NCBI GenBank assembly: GCA_964393615.1
Contig: CAYMUR010000042.1
Span: forward strand, 1 to 41,199
Direction: 5' to 3'
Length of the DNA stretch: 41,199 nucleotides
Source of the DNA: CAYMUR01 sp964393615
GTDB taxonomy: Bacteria; Planctomycetota; Planctomycetia; Pirellulales; Pirellulaceae
A model generated the notes under the pieces. The model did no database searches and was not told where the DNA came from. It worked only from the letters and a program-made list of their open reading frames with translations. How positions within the stretch are numbered: position 1 is the first letter of the stretch; every line of letters starts with the position of its first letter. Positions 1 to 7,733 of the stretch are shown here, piece after piece. The position numbers were made by a program, and so were the translations under genes.

Positions 1-348
1 TGTGCACTGCTCTGCTCGCTGCAGGTTGTTGTTCCGACTTATTGTTTGTCAGTGATCGGCTTGGCTTTTGTAAATTCCCCCAGGTTTGTCGGCGATGGTG
101 GGTTCGGAATGCCCATTTTTGTCGGACTTTTAATCGTTCCCATGTTCACGTTTACGCATGGCGTCGTTCCGGTTTTCTTCTATCGACTTTTTACCGGAGT
201 GTTGGAGTCGTTTTCGGCTGCCATGGAAACTGGGCACGGTAAGCAGTTGTCGTCGAAAAATCTTTTGCGTTTCATGTATGGTTTTGTCCATCTGAATATG
301 TTTTTTTGGTATGGTGTGCCGATTGTGGCACTTGCAGCTTTGACTGGT
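1..348 (+). CDS. Multi-pass membrane protein, 5' part (cut by window start and assembly gap)
   Basis: The frame is open from base 1 up to the N run, so both the true start and the continuation are missing. The translation is hydrophobic, with likely membrane helices around FGMPIFVGLLIVPMF and VHLNMFFWYGVPIVALAALT. I do not recognise the family. The last ~100 bp (about 245-348) closely resemble 385-495 beyond the gap: the peptide YGFVHLNMFFWYGVPIV is matched by YGFVHLHMGIWYGVPIV. The two pieces are therefore either repeats within one protein or two neighbouring paralogues that the scaffold has joined. The frames on the two sides differ, but the gap length is a placeholder, so this says nothing about a frameshift. 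Confidence 0.55.
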
Positions 349-358
349 NNNNNNNNNN
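349..358. other. Assembly gap (10 N)
   Basis: Ten Ns, almost certainly a fixed-size scaffold placeholder. It falls inside a membrane-protein gene and is flanked by similar sequence on both sides. Confidence 0.97.
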
Positions 359-359
359 A

Positions 360-740
360 TCGGGACAGTTCCTGGCGTCGCACGGGTTTCTGCCGTCGGC
401 GAAAGACGTTTTGCGTTCCACGTATGGCTTTGTCCATCTACATATGGGGATTTGGTATGGCGTCCCGATTGTGAAGCTTGCCGCCTTGACGGGTTGGCTG
501 AGCCTGGGGTGGGGAGTGCTCCATGTACTACTCGCCGGTCCTGGTCGTCGACGTTGGGTCTTTCTGGAGCACGGGTCGACTTCCATGGCTTTGTTGCTGT
601 TTGTAGTATTCTTTTCGGGAGAAAATATATTTCCTGTCGGTGTGATGGTTGTTTTGTTTCAGGCGCTGTTATTGACGCTGGTCGAGTGGAAAGGAAAAGC
701 GTTGTGGGTGAAATCGCCAGCAGACGTTGCCGAGCCATGA
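360..740 (+). CDS. Multi-pass membrane protein, 3' part after assembly gap
   Basis: The frame is open from the gap to TGA at 738-740 and gives about 126 residues. After a loop (SGQFLASHGFLPSAKDVLR) come hydrophobic stretches consistent with four helices: IWYGVPIVKLAALTGWL, LGWGVLHVLLAG, TSMALLLFVVFF and VGVMVVLFQALLLTLV. A short polar tail ends in DVAEP. The first part repeats the peptide just before the gap (YGFVHLxMxxWYGVPIVxLAALTG in both). The family is not recognised. The spacing and composition look like a real C-terminal half of an integral membrane protein. No partner gene follows on the same strand within 390 bp. Confidence 0.5.
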   Translation, partial: SGQFLASHGFLPSAKDVLRSTYGFVHLHMGIWYGVPIVKLAALTGWLSLGWGVLHVLLAGPGRRRWVFLEHGSTSMALLLFVVFFSGENIFPVGVMVVLFQALLLTLVEWKGKALWVKSPADVAEP

Positions 741-970
741 TGGATACAATTCAAAAATCATGGCCGCAATGACGGGGACAGAAACAGATAACAATTGCCC
801 CAACGGCTGCGATGGCTGATCATAGTAAGAAATGCATTGGTATTGTATAATTTGGCCTCGTTAATATCCTTGCCAGAGCTTTTACTGCCGGGAGACGATC
901 GTTGGACCAGTAACAACGGTGCATCCTTGCGACATTTCGTGGCAAGAAAAGTATGGGAGGCTTCCTGGCA

Positions 971-1044
971 ATCATTAAAGCTGGTAATCGTTAAAGCTGG
1001 TAATCGTTAAAGCTGGTAATCGTTAAAGCTGGTAATCGTTAAAG
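971..1044. repeat. 16-bp tandem repeat, about 4.6 copies
   Basis: The unit ATCGTTAAAGCTGGTA is repeated head to tail. The first copy (971-986) has one change (ATCATTAAAGCTGGTA), three exact copies follow to 1034, and a partial copy ends at 1044. It is intergenic, about 90 bp upstream of the IlvC-like gene. Two other intergenic arrays in this window (26553-26590, 30480-30523) have the same 16-bp period but unrelated sequence. Confidence 0.95.
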
Positions 1045-1067
1045 AATGTGCCTTGGTGAATCATCGA

Positions 1068-1094
1068 GCCTGCACCCACCTGGTGGTGTCAGGC
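1068..1094 (+). terminator. GC-rich hairpin followed by short T run (possible terminator or leader structure)
   Basis: GCCTG (1068-1072) pairs with CAGGC (1090-1094). The interior can continue through CACC/GGTG pairing around a small loop, and GTTTTG follows. It sits 37 bp before the ATG of the IlvC-like gene, so it could end transcription from upstream or act as a leader structure for that gene. The T run is short, so the call is tentative. Confidence 0.4.
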
Positions 1095-1131
1095 GTTTTG
1101 ACAATCTATTCATATTAGGAGGGGTTTTGAG

Positions 1132-2142
1132 ATGGGAAAATTTTTGTTTGATAAAGATGTTCGTGTCACACCGCTGCGCAAAAAACGGATTGGCGTGATT
1201 GGTTATGGCAATCAGGGGCGTGCCCAGGCGCTGAACTTGCGCGACAGCGGTTCAGAAGTGATCATTGGTAATCGGCGTGATAGTTATGCCCGAACGGCCC
1301 AGGACGATGGATTTTCGGTTTCGCCCATTCGTGAAGTGGTTCCCGTGGCTGATATTCTGATCATCGCGATTCCTGATGAGATCCAGCAGGCAGTTTACCA
1401 ACGACATATCGGTCCCTACCTTCGTACTGGACAGGTTCTGGATTTTGCCAGTGGCTACGGCATTCGCTTTAAGTGTATTGTGCCACCCGACGATGTTGAT
1501 GTTGTGATGATGTCGCCGCGGTCGATGGGAATCACGGTTCGAGAGGCTTACGAGGTGGGCAAGGGGGTTCCCGCTTTCGTTGCCGTCTGGCAGGATTTTT
1601 CGGGCCGAGCCCGTCAGACTGTTCTGGCTTTGGCCAAGGCCATTGGCTGTACGCGGGCCGGGGTTTTTGAGTGCCGATTCGAAGATGAATCAGATATTAA
1701 CCTGTTGGGCGAGCAGGCATTGTGGCCACTGTTGAACCAAGCGCTTCTGCTGACTTACGAGGTTGCCGTCGAAGCGGGGATTCCACCCGAAGTTGCGTTA
1801 ATCGAGTACTGTGCGTCGGGAGAAACATCCGAAATCTTTCGCCAAATGGCGTTGGACGGTATCGTCCGACAGGCCCGATTTCATTCACCTACGTCGCGTT
1901 ATGGTGGTCTCACACGTGCTGAAGAACTGCCGAATAAAACGATGAAAGAGCGAATTCGAAAAGCTCTTCGTGGTATTCGCAATGGTAGTTTTGCCCAGGA
2001 ATGGGCCGAAGAGCAAGAACAGGGGTATCCGAACCTGAAGAAGCTATTGCAACAGGCTGAAAAGCATCCGATTACGAAGACCGAACGAAAAGTACAAGCG
2101 ATCACAAAGTGTCCCAAGAATTTCTCGGTGAGTGACTCGTAG
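1132..2142 (+). CDS. Ketol-acid reductoisomerase (IlvC) family protein, catalytically altered
   Basis: A 336-aa protein, the usual length of class I IlvC, and colinear with it. The start is an ATG with a strong AGGAGGGG site at 1117-1124. The N-terminal Rossmann domain has GYGNQGRAQALNLRDSG (residues 24-40), matching the IlvC NADP-binding signature. The C-terminal helical part is recognisable (NLLGEQA near 190-196, YGGLTRAEELP near 257, then MKERIRKALRGIRNGSFAQEW). Key residues of classical IlvC differ. Active-site H107 is S, K130 is R, and the Mg-binding D190 of DLFGE is N. E194 remains, and E226-x3-E230 becomes E225-x5-E231. S251 appears kept as S252. The protein probably still binds NAD(P)H, but it is unlikely to do the normal two-Mg alkyl migration of branched-chain amino acid synthesis. 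No other ilv gene is nearby, so I do not assign ilvC. Confidence 0.85.
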   Translation: MGKFLFDKDVRVTPLRKKRIGVIGYGNQGRAQALNLRDSGSEVIIGNRRDSYARTAQDDGFSVSPIREVVPVADILIIAIPDEIQQAVYQRHIGPYLRTGQVLDFASGYGIRFKCIVPPDDVDVVMMSPRSMGITVREAYEVGKGVPAFVAVWQDFSGRARQTVLALAKAIGCTRAGVFECRFEDESDINLLGEQALWPLLNQALLLTYEVAVEAGIPPEVALIEYCASGETSEIFRQMALDGIVRQARFHSPTSRYGGLTRAEELPNKTMKERIRKALRGIRNGSFAQEWAEEQEQGYPNLKKLLQQAEKHPITKTERKVQAITKCPKNFSVSDS

Positions 2143-2175
2143 AGATGATGATTTTCAACTGCTCCGAGTCGCTGA

Positions 2176-2717
2176 TTAACGATCACAGGGATGATTGGCG
2201 TGTAGAATTTCCCGGGTAGTCACCACGGCGATGCCATGGTCGGTAAATCATTGTAAGATCGCATCGAGATATGCTTTGTCACTGGTGTACCAGTTCCGGC
2301 CAGCAATGCGCATGTTATCGCGGTATTCGTGCGGATGGAAAACGACACCGATATGGACGCCGCCGTGCGCATGGTCTCCGGTGAGAACCTGCCCGATTTC
2401 GACCTCCCGCTGGGCCAGAAATTCTGTGAAGTTAGCTCTGGCGAGTTGAGTATGGCCAAGTTCTGGGCCTGGTAAGTTACCGTCTTGCCGCTATAGCTAA
2501 TATCGTATTCTTCGGTGCAACGGGGAGGCGTAATGAACGTGTGACCTGTATGACTGTTAGTGTTGTCTTTGAGATTACCCGTTGCGTAAATCACTTCGGG
2601 TTGCCATTCTTTTGAGCGATATTCGTTGTCATCGTTGGGCCCGTGGTCGTCGGCCGCGGCTACAAAGGTTTTCAAACGCAACCAATGTTGTGCAGTGCCG
2701 TTAGTGATTTTCCGCAT
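2176..2717 (-). pseudogene. Decayed gene, possibly polysaccharide-deacetylase-like C-terminus
   Basis: Reading the minus strand, protein-like sequence runs from about 2717 (MRKITNGTAQHW..., YRSKEWQPEVIYATGN, EEYDISYSGKTVTYQAQN). It then shifts frame near 2460 to LGHTQLARANFTEF, VLTGDHAHGGVHIGVVFHPH and NWYTSDKAYLDAILQ, where it meets TGA at 2248-2250. It continues in the same frame as FTDHGIAVVTTREIL to a stop at 2176. The end (hydrophobic-FHPHEY, YLDAIL-x-x-FxxHGxxxVTxREI) resembles the last strands of NodB-type deacetylases, where W would be expected at the TGA. The family call is weak. The frameshift plus in-frame stop is the firm observation. The 5' end is not identifiable. Confidence 0.55.
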
Positions 2718-2778
2718 TCAGGCTGTGGGGTTAAGATGTAAAGCAAGCATGGCGGATGGACCGGCGGACGTTTGCTGG

Positions 2779-3021
2779 TCATGAGAATGGGTGGATCGTT
2801 GGAGGAAAAAGGCTGAAGGTGTCTTTCCCGTGTTCGTAATAGGCCTGGCCGCTAGGAGACCCCAAGCCAGCATCGTTGGCCAACGTATTCTCGCGGCCCA
2901 GGTTATCACGCCAAAGTGTGTCCTTGGCAGCGTCCACGCAGCCATTTTTATTGAAATCGCCCGAAAGAGCGGAGGGCATGTGTCGGTCTTCGAGTGGTTC
3001 AACGTACTGCCAACGATACAC
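2779..3021 (-). CDS. Short planctomycete leader plus dockerin-like repeat, probably a gene remnant
   Basis: The 80-residue frame starts at GTG with YRWQYVEPLEDRHMPSAL. This matches the 'LEDRRML' N-terminal leader seen on many large planctomycete surface proteins. It runs at once into GDFNKNGCVDAAKDTLWRDN, a variant of the calcium-binding dockerin-like repeat (usual form GDFNxNGxVDAADYxxWRDNLG), then LANDAGLGSPSGQAYYEH and a stop. A dockerin is normally at the C-terminus of a long protein, so direct fusion to the leader suggests a large internal deletion. The usual AADY is AAKD, and the expected W after YYEH is G. There is no clear ribosome binding site. It lies 97 bp downstream of the isocitrate dehydrogenase stop, on the same strand. 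It may be translated but is probably a relic. Confidence 0.5.
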   Translation of the reverse strand: MYRWQYVEPLEDRHMPSALSGDFNKNGCVDAAKDTLWRDNLGRENTLANDAGLGSPSGQAYYEHGKDTFSLFPPTIHPFS

Positions 3022-3118
3022 TGCAAACCCCTGAGAATTTTGTCCACCTGGACTGCGGGAGGACGAAACTCAGGACACAGACCTCACGGGGCTCTTGCGT
3101 CCACAGCGTCCATTTGGA

Positions 3119-5359
3119 CTAGGTTTTGGCGTGGATCATGTTCAACAATGCGTTGAACGTCTGACTCGGACGCATCGCCTCGGTTGCTTGCTGGTCGTTC
3201 GGATGATAATAACCACCGACGTCTACCGGCTGCCCTTGTGCTGCATTCAGTTCGTCCACAATGGTCGATTCGTTTTCTGTCAAAGCCCTTGCCAGACCAC
3301 GGAATTCTTCCTGTAACTCGGGATTGTCGCTTTGCGCTGCCAACGTCTGGGCCCAGAAAAGTGCCAGGTAAAAATGGCTGCCGCGGGTATCCAATTCATT
3401 GACCACTCGGGATGGTGATTTCTTATGTTTCAGAATTTGACTGGTTGCCTGATCGAGTGTTTTGGCGAGAACATTCAACTTGTCGTTGCTGGTTTTTAAT
3501 GCCAGATCTGCCAGGGAGGCGGCCAAAGCCAAGAACTCACCGAGTGAATCCCAACGCAAGTGTCCTTCGCTGCTAAACTGTTGGACATGCTTGGGTGCAG
3601 AACCGCCCGCACCGGTTTCAAACAGGCCACCACCAGCCAATAAGGGTACAATGGAAAGCATTTTTGCGCTGGTTCCCAGTTCAAGAATCGGAAACAAGTC
3701 AGTCAGGTAGTCGCGTAAGACGTTACCGGTGACGGAAATAGTGTCCAATCCTTCTTGGCACCGCTGGCAGGTTTGCTGTGTTGCTTCCGTTGGTGGTAGA
3801 ATCTGTATGTGCAATCCACTCGTGTCGTGTGTGGGGAGGTACTTGTTTACCTTGGCGATTAAACTCACGTCGTGGGCGCGGTGAGGATTCAACCAAAAGA
3901 TGGCTGATGCACCTGTTGCCCGGGCACGATTAACTGCCAGCTTGATCCAGTCTTGAATGGGAATGTCTTTGGTTTGGCACATCCGCCAGATGTCACCGGT
4001 GTCGACGTGATGTTCCATGTACGTTTGGCCTGTTTCACTCACGACACGCACGGTTCCTGCCTGAGGGATTTCAAACGTTTTGTCATGGGAGCCATATTCC
4101 TCGGCCTTTTGCGCCATCAAGCCAACATTGGATACGGTTCCCATGGTGCGGACATCGAATGCACCATGTTCTTTACAAAAATCGATCGTAGCCTGGTAGA
4201 TACCAGCGTAACAACGGTCAGGAATGATGGCCTTGGTGTCATGCAGTGCTCCATCCGGCCCCCACATCTGGCCAGAGCTACGGATAGCTGCAGGCATCGA
4301 AGCGTCAATAATCACGTCACTTGGCACATGTAGATTGGTGATGCCCTGGTCGGAATTTACCATCGCCAGCCGAGGTTGCTTGGCATAGACTGCTTCGATA
4401 TCGGACTTGATTTCGGCTTGTTGATCCGCGGGCAAGTCTCCAATTTTGGCTACCAAGTCACCGATTCCATTGTTCGGGTCGACTCCGATTTGTTCGAAGG
4501 TCTCTGCGTGTTTTTTAAAAACGTCCTGGAAGTAGACGGTAACCGCATGACCAAAAATAATCGGATCCGAGACTTTCATCATGGTTGCTTTCAGGTGCAG
4601 CGACAACAATACGTTATTTTGCTTGGCAGCTTCCATTTCTTTCGCCAGAAACTCACGTAGTGCGCGACAACGCATGACCGAGGAATCGATGACTTCGCCG
4701 GCTTGCAGGGCCAGGTTGTTTTTCAGTACGGTTACTTCTCCTGCCGGACTGACTAGTTCGATACGTACACTGTCGGCATTTGCCATCACATGGGATTGTT
4801 CACTTTCGTAGAAATCTCCTTCTGTCATATGTGCTACATGGGATTTTGAGTTGCTGTGCCACGCTCCCATTGAGTGAGGGTTGTTTTGGGCGTATTCTTT
4901 CACCGGCGCGGCGACTCGCCGATCCGAGTTGCCTTCTCGCAACACCGGGTTGACTGCACTCCCCAGGACTTTTGCGTAACGGGAGCGAATCTCCTGTTCG
5001 GCGTCGGTCTCAGGCTCTTCTGGAAAGTCTGGCAGGGTGTACCCCTGTTCCTGCAGTTCTTCAATAGCCGCGGTCAGTTGAGGAATGGAAGCGCTAATAT
5101 TGGGAAGCTTAATGATGTTGGCTTCCGGCTTTTTGGCAAGTTCGCCCATTTCGGCCAGTGCGTCGACTTGCCGTTGTTCATGGGTGAGATGTTCCGGAAA
5201 ATGAGCAAGGATGCGACCTGCCAGGGAAATGTCTTTTATTTCAAACTCGATGCCCGACGAACTGGTAAAAGCCTTGATGATTGGTAGTAGAGAACGGGTT
5301 GCCAGGGCGGGTGCTTCGTCAGTATTGGTGTAAACAATCTTGGCAGCTGAGGAGGACAT
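3119..5359 (-). CDS. icd: Isocitrate dehydrogenase, NADP-dependent, monomeric type
   Basis: A 746-aa protein, matching the ~740-aa monomeric NADP-IDH family, which is unrelated in length to dimeric Icd. It oxidises isocitrate to 2-oxoglutarate and CO2 in the TCA cycle, making NADPH in the cytoplasm. Family motifs are present: the opening KIVYTNTDEAPALATRSLLP, AWHSNSKSHVAHM, FWLNPHRAHD (the Arg-Asp pair used in substrate and metal binding, near residue 545), and the NADP region GAGGSAPKHVQQ with EGHLRWDSLGEFLAL. The start is an ATG preceded by GAAGGA. It is a single gene with no obvious operon partner. A dockerin-like remnant follows its 3' end. It appears full length and intact. Confidence 0.97.
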   Translation of the reverse strand: MSSSAAKIVYTNTDEAPALATRSLLPIIKAFTSSSGIEFEIKDISLAGRILAHFPEHLTHEQRQVDALAEMGELAKKPEANIIKLPNISASIPQLTAAIEELQEQGYTLPDFPEEPETDAEQEIRSRYAKVLGSAVNPVLREGNSDRRVAAPVKEYAQNNPHSMGAWHSNSKSHVAHMTEGDFYESEQSHVMANADSVRIELVSPAGEVTVLKNNLALQAGEVIDSSVMRCRALREFLAKEMEAAKQNNVLLSLHLKATMMKVSDPIIFGHAVTVYFQDVFKKHAETFEQIGVDPNNGIGDLVAKIGDLPADQQAEIKSDIEAVYAKQPRLAMVNSDQGITNLHVPSDVIIDASMPAAIRSSGQMWGPDGALHDTKAIIPDRCYAGIYQATIDFCKEHGAFDVRTMGTVSNVGLMAQKAEEYGSHDKTFEIPQAGTVRVVSETGQTYMEHHVDTGDIWRMCQTKDIPIQDWIKLAVNRARATGASAIFWLNPHRAHDVSLIAKVNKYLPTHDTSGLHIQILPPTEATQQTCQRCQEGLDTISVTGNVLRDYLTDLFPILELGTSAKMLSIVPLLAGGGLFETGAGGSAPKHVQQFSSEGHLRWDSLGEFLALAASLADLALKTSNDKLNVLAKTLDQATSQILKHKKSPSRVVNELDTRGSHFYLALFWAQTLAAQSDNPELQEEFRGLARALTENESTIVDELNAAQGQPVDVGGYYHPNDQQATEAMRPSQTFNALLNMIHAKT

Positions 5360-6127
5360 GCGTTTCCTTCGTGTTCCATGAAACGTGTAAACATATTTGA
5401 GTGCTGGCCAGCATCTCGGATCATCGTCAAGTTGGAAACCAGCAAATTTAACTGTTTTAAATTATCAGTAATCGAGATTTTCAACAATGATGCTACGGTA
5501 AGACAGGAGTTGTATTACGTTATGCTTTCTCGTTGCAGCGTTGTAATCCTGCCTCGAAAAAATAAAACCCCTATTTGTACCAAACGCGTTGAGACTAGTT
5601 TTCGCTGGCAGACACTGCTATTTGTATGCGCAGGGCCAGTCGAGAGAACGTGGGAAATGAGGTGGATTTAAGGGCAATGCCAGCGTAACGTGCCGTGATT
5701 GCCAGTCAAAGAGTGTCGCATGCTTGGCCCTGGGATAAGCCTGGTAACATGGCTTTGCACCAGGTTCAAACATCCTGTGGTTGAATATCTTGCCAAGTGT
5801 GATCCGTTGGGAGGCTGTTTTTTTTTAAAATCGTGGCGATCTGGCGCTGAGGTCGATCAGTCATCGGTAGTGGCCGGCTTGGACGATAATTTTGCTGCAT
5901 TTTATATTTTTTTGAGTGATCCGCTGTTGCTACGGAATCAGGAATCTTGAATAAATATGGTACGGAAATCAATGACCAATAGACGTGCTCTTTTGGGTGA
6001 TGACGAAGGCGGGGGGCTCAAAACGCAATCTAACGTGGTCAACAGAAAACCCGAGACAAATTGCTGGGCCTGGTCAGGTGGGCTGTGAGCCTGCAATTTG
6101 CTAACCAAATCTTGAAGGGGTGACGAA
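5360..6127. other. Intergenic spacer, no gene seen
   Basis: The spacer lies between divergent genes (isocitrate dehydrogenase on minus, glutamate-synthase-domain protein on plus). Short open frames occur at 5378-5671 and 5699-5950, but they lack ribosome binding sites and recognisable protein features. Promoters for both flanking genes must lie here. I could not single out convincing -35/-10 pairs. Confidence 0.6.
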
Positions 6128-7642
6128 ATGTTATGGCCTTGGGTGATGGGAGCAATCTTTTCGTTGCTAGTGTTTTGGGCGCTCACGGATGTGATTCAGA
6201 AAAAACACGCAATCATCCATAATTTTCCAATCTTGGGACATGTTCGTTACTGGCTGGAAACCATCGGTCCCGAGCTGCGCCAGTATATCGTTACTGATAA
6301 TAACGAAGAACGTCCTTTTAGCAGGGACCAACGGAGTTGGATCTACGCATCATCGAAAAAGGAAAATAACTATTTCGGTTTTGGAACCGATAATGATCTC
6401 GAACTATCACCGAACCATTTGATTGTTAAACATGCAGCATTTCCAATCAGTGCTCCAGTGCCAGGCGATGAAAACTTTGACCCCAAGTTTTCAACCCCAT
6501 GTGCCAAAATTTTGGGTAAACATCGTGGCCGAGCCAATGCGTTTCGTCCTGCCTCGATGGTCAATATTTCTGCTATGAGTTACGGATCGCTGAGTGCTCG
6601 TGCAGTGGAAGCAATCAATCGTGGTTGCCGGTTAGCCGACTGTCTGCACAACACGGGAGAAGGAGGCATTGCGTCACACCACCAGCACGGTGGTGAATTA
6701 ATCTGGCAAATTGGAACAGGTTATTTTGGCTGCCGTACGAACGATGGTCGGTTTGATGAGAAACAGTTTCTTGATGTCGTGGCGGCGAACGAAGTTCGCG
6801 CAATCGAAATCAAACTAAGTCAGGGTGCTAAACCTGGCTTGGGGGGAATGTTACCGGCACCAAAGATCACCAAAGAAATTTCTGAAATTCGTGGTATTCC
6901 GCTGGGTCAAGATTGTGTTAGTCCCTCGTCACATCGTGAGTTTAATGATGTTGACAGCATGCTTGATTTTGTAGAGCGCTTGGCTGAAAAGACCGGTTTG
7001 CCAGTCGGAATCAAGTCAGCGGTAGGTGAATTGTTATTCTGGAAAGAGTTGACCGAGATGATGGCAACGACGCAGCGAGGTGTGGATTTTGTGACTGTGG
7101 ATGGTGGTGAGGGTGGCACTGGTGCGGCCCCCCTGGCCTTCTCCGATTTTGTCGCCTTTCCGTTCAAGCTGGCATTTTCCAAGGTTTATCGTGAGTTTGC
7201 CAGAACCGAACTCACCGACAAAGTGACTTTCATAGGTTCCGGCAAGCTAGGGTTTCCAGAAACGGCTTTGCTGGCGGTGGCTTTGGGGTGTGACATGATT
7301 AACATCGGGCGGGAGGCGATGCTGTCAGTCGGTTGTATTCAGGCGTTAAAGTGTCACACGGGCCATTGTCCTACGGGTGTGGCGACACAAAACAAATGGC
7401 TCATGTCAGGTTTGGATCCCACTTTCAAGGCGGCTCGATTAGCAAACTACGTCGTCACACTTCGAAAAGAATTATTGCAACTCAGTCGTGCCTGTGGTCA
7501 ACCCCATCCAGCTCTGGTGACGACGGAACATCTTGAAATACTTGACGATCATTTCGGTAGCATGAGCGCTACGGAATGTTTTGAGTACCAACCAGGCTGG
7601 GGATTGCCTGGTGTAGCGGATCGTGAAGCGATGCTGAGTTGA
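6128..7642 (+). CDS. FMN-binding glutamate synthase family protein, membrane-anchored
   Basis: A 504-aa protein with GAAGGGG at 6114-6120 before the ATG. An N-terminal hydrophobic helix (about residues 3-22, WVMGAIFSLLVFWALTDV) is followed by a glutamate synthase FMN domain. It has SAMSYGSLSARAVEAINRGC, NTGEGGIASHH, KLSQGAKPGLGGMLPAPKI, VDGGEGGTGAAPLAF and GCDMINIGREAML. Cys403, Cys409 and Cys414 (C-x5-C-x4-C in CIQALKCHTGHCPTGVATQ) match the 3Fe-4S ligands of GltB. It lacks the glutaminase domain and the C-terminal GXGXG domain of GltB, and no GltD-like partner is nearby. It belongs to the short family seen in many bacteria. The substrate is unknown, and glutamate synthesis from glutamine is unlikely by itself. 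It is convergent with the symporter gene, 91 bp away. Confidence 0.92.
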   Translation: MLWPWVMGAIFSLLVFWALTDVIQKKHAIIHNFPILGHVRYWLETIGPELRQYIVTDNNEERPFSRDQRSWIYASSKKENNYFGFGTDNDLELSPNHLIVKHAAFPISAPVPGDENFDPKFSTPCAKILGKHRGRANAFRPASMVNISAMSYGSLSARAVEAINRGCRLADCLHNTGEGGIASHHQHGGELIWQIGTGYFGCRTNDGRFDEKQFLDVVAANEVRAIEIKLSQGAKPGLGGMLPAPKITKEISEIRGIPLGQDCVSPSSHREFNDVDSMLDFVERLAEKTGLPVGIKSAVGELLFWKELTEMMATTQRGVDFVTVDGGEGGTGAAPLAFSDFVAFPFKLAFSKVYREFARTELTDKVTFIGSGKLGFPETALLAVALGCDMINIGREAMLSVGCIQALKCHTGHCPTGVATQNKWLMSGLDPTFKAARLANYVVTLRKELLQLSRACGQPHPALVTTEHLEILDDHFGSMSATECFEYQPGWGLPGVADREAMLS

Positions 7643-7733
7643 CCTCATTGGGGGTACCAGGTTTTTTGGCCTTGGCGGAAGACTTTCCAGTCGAGCATTG
7701 ATCAGGAGAAGAGATGAACGATCGGTATTTTGG

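Larger units (their letters stand above)
741..1131. other. Intergenic spacer with tandem repeat and hairpin
   Basis: No convincing gene. A short open frame at 795-1010 runs straight into the 16-bp tandem array and has no ribosome binding site, so I do not call it. The spacer holds the array (971-1044) and a GC-rich hairpin (1068-1094), both upstream of the IlvC-like gene. Confidence 0.6.

Noticed and set aside
795..1010. 71-aa open frame ending in the tandem repeat
   Set aside because: No ribosome binding site, no protein-like features, and its end is created by the 16-bp repeat.
971..1044. CRISPR array
   Set aside because: The repeats are directly adjacent 16-bp units with no spacers, and there are no cas genes in the window.
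2248..2250. TGA read as tryptophan or selenocysteine
   Set aside because: TGA terminates other intact genes in the window (e.g. 6128-7642, 15550-16968), and the same region also has a frameshift, so decay is the simpler explanation.
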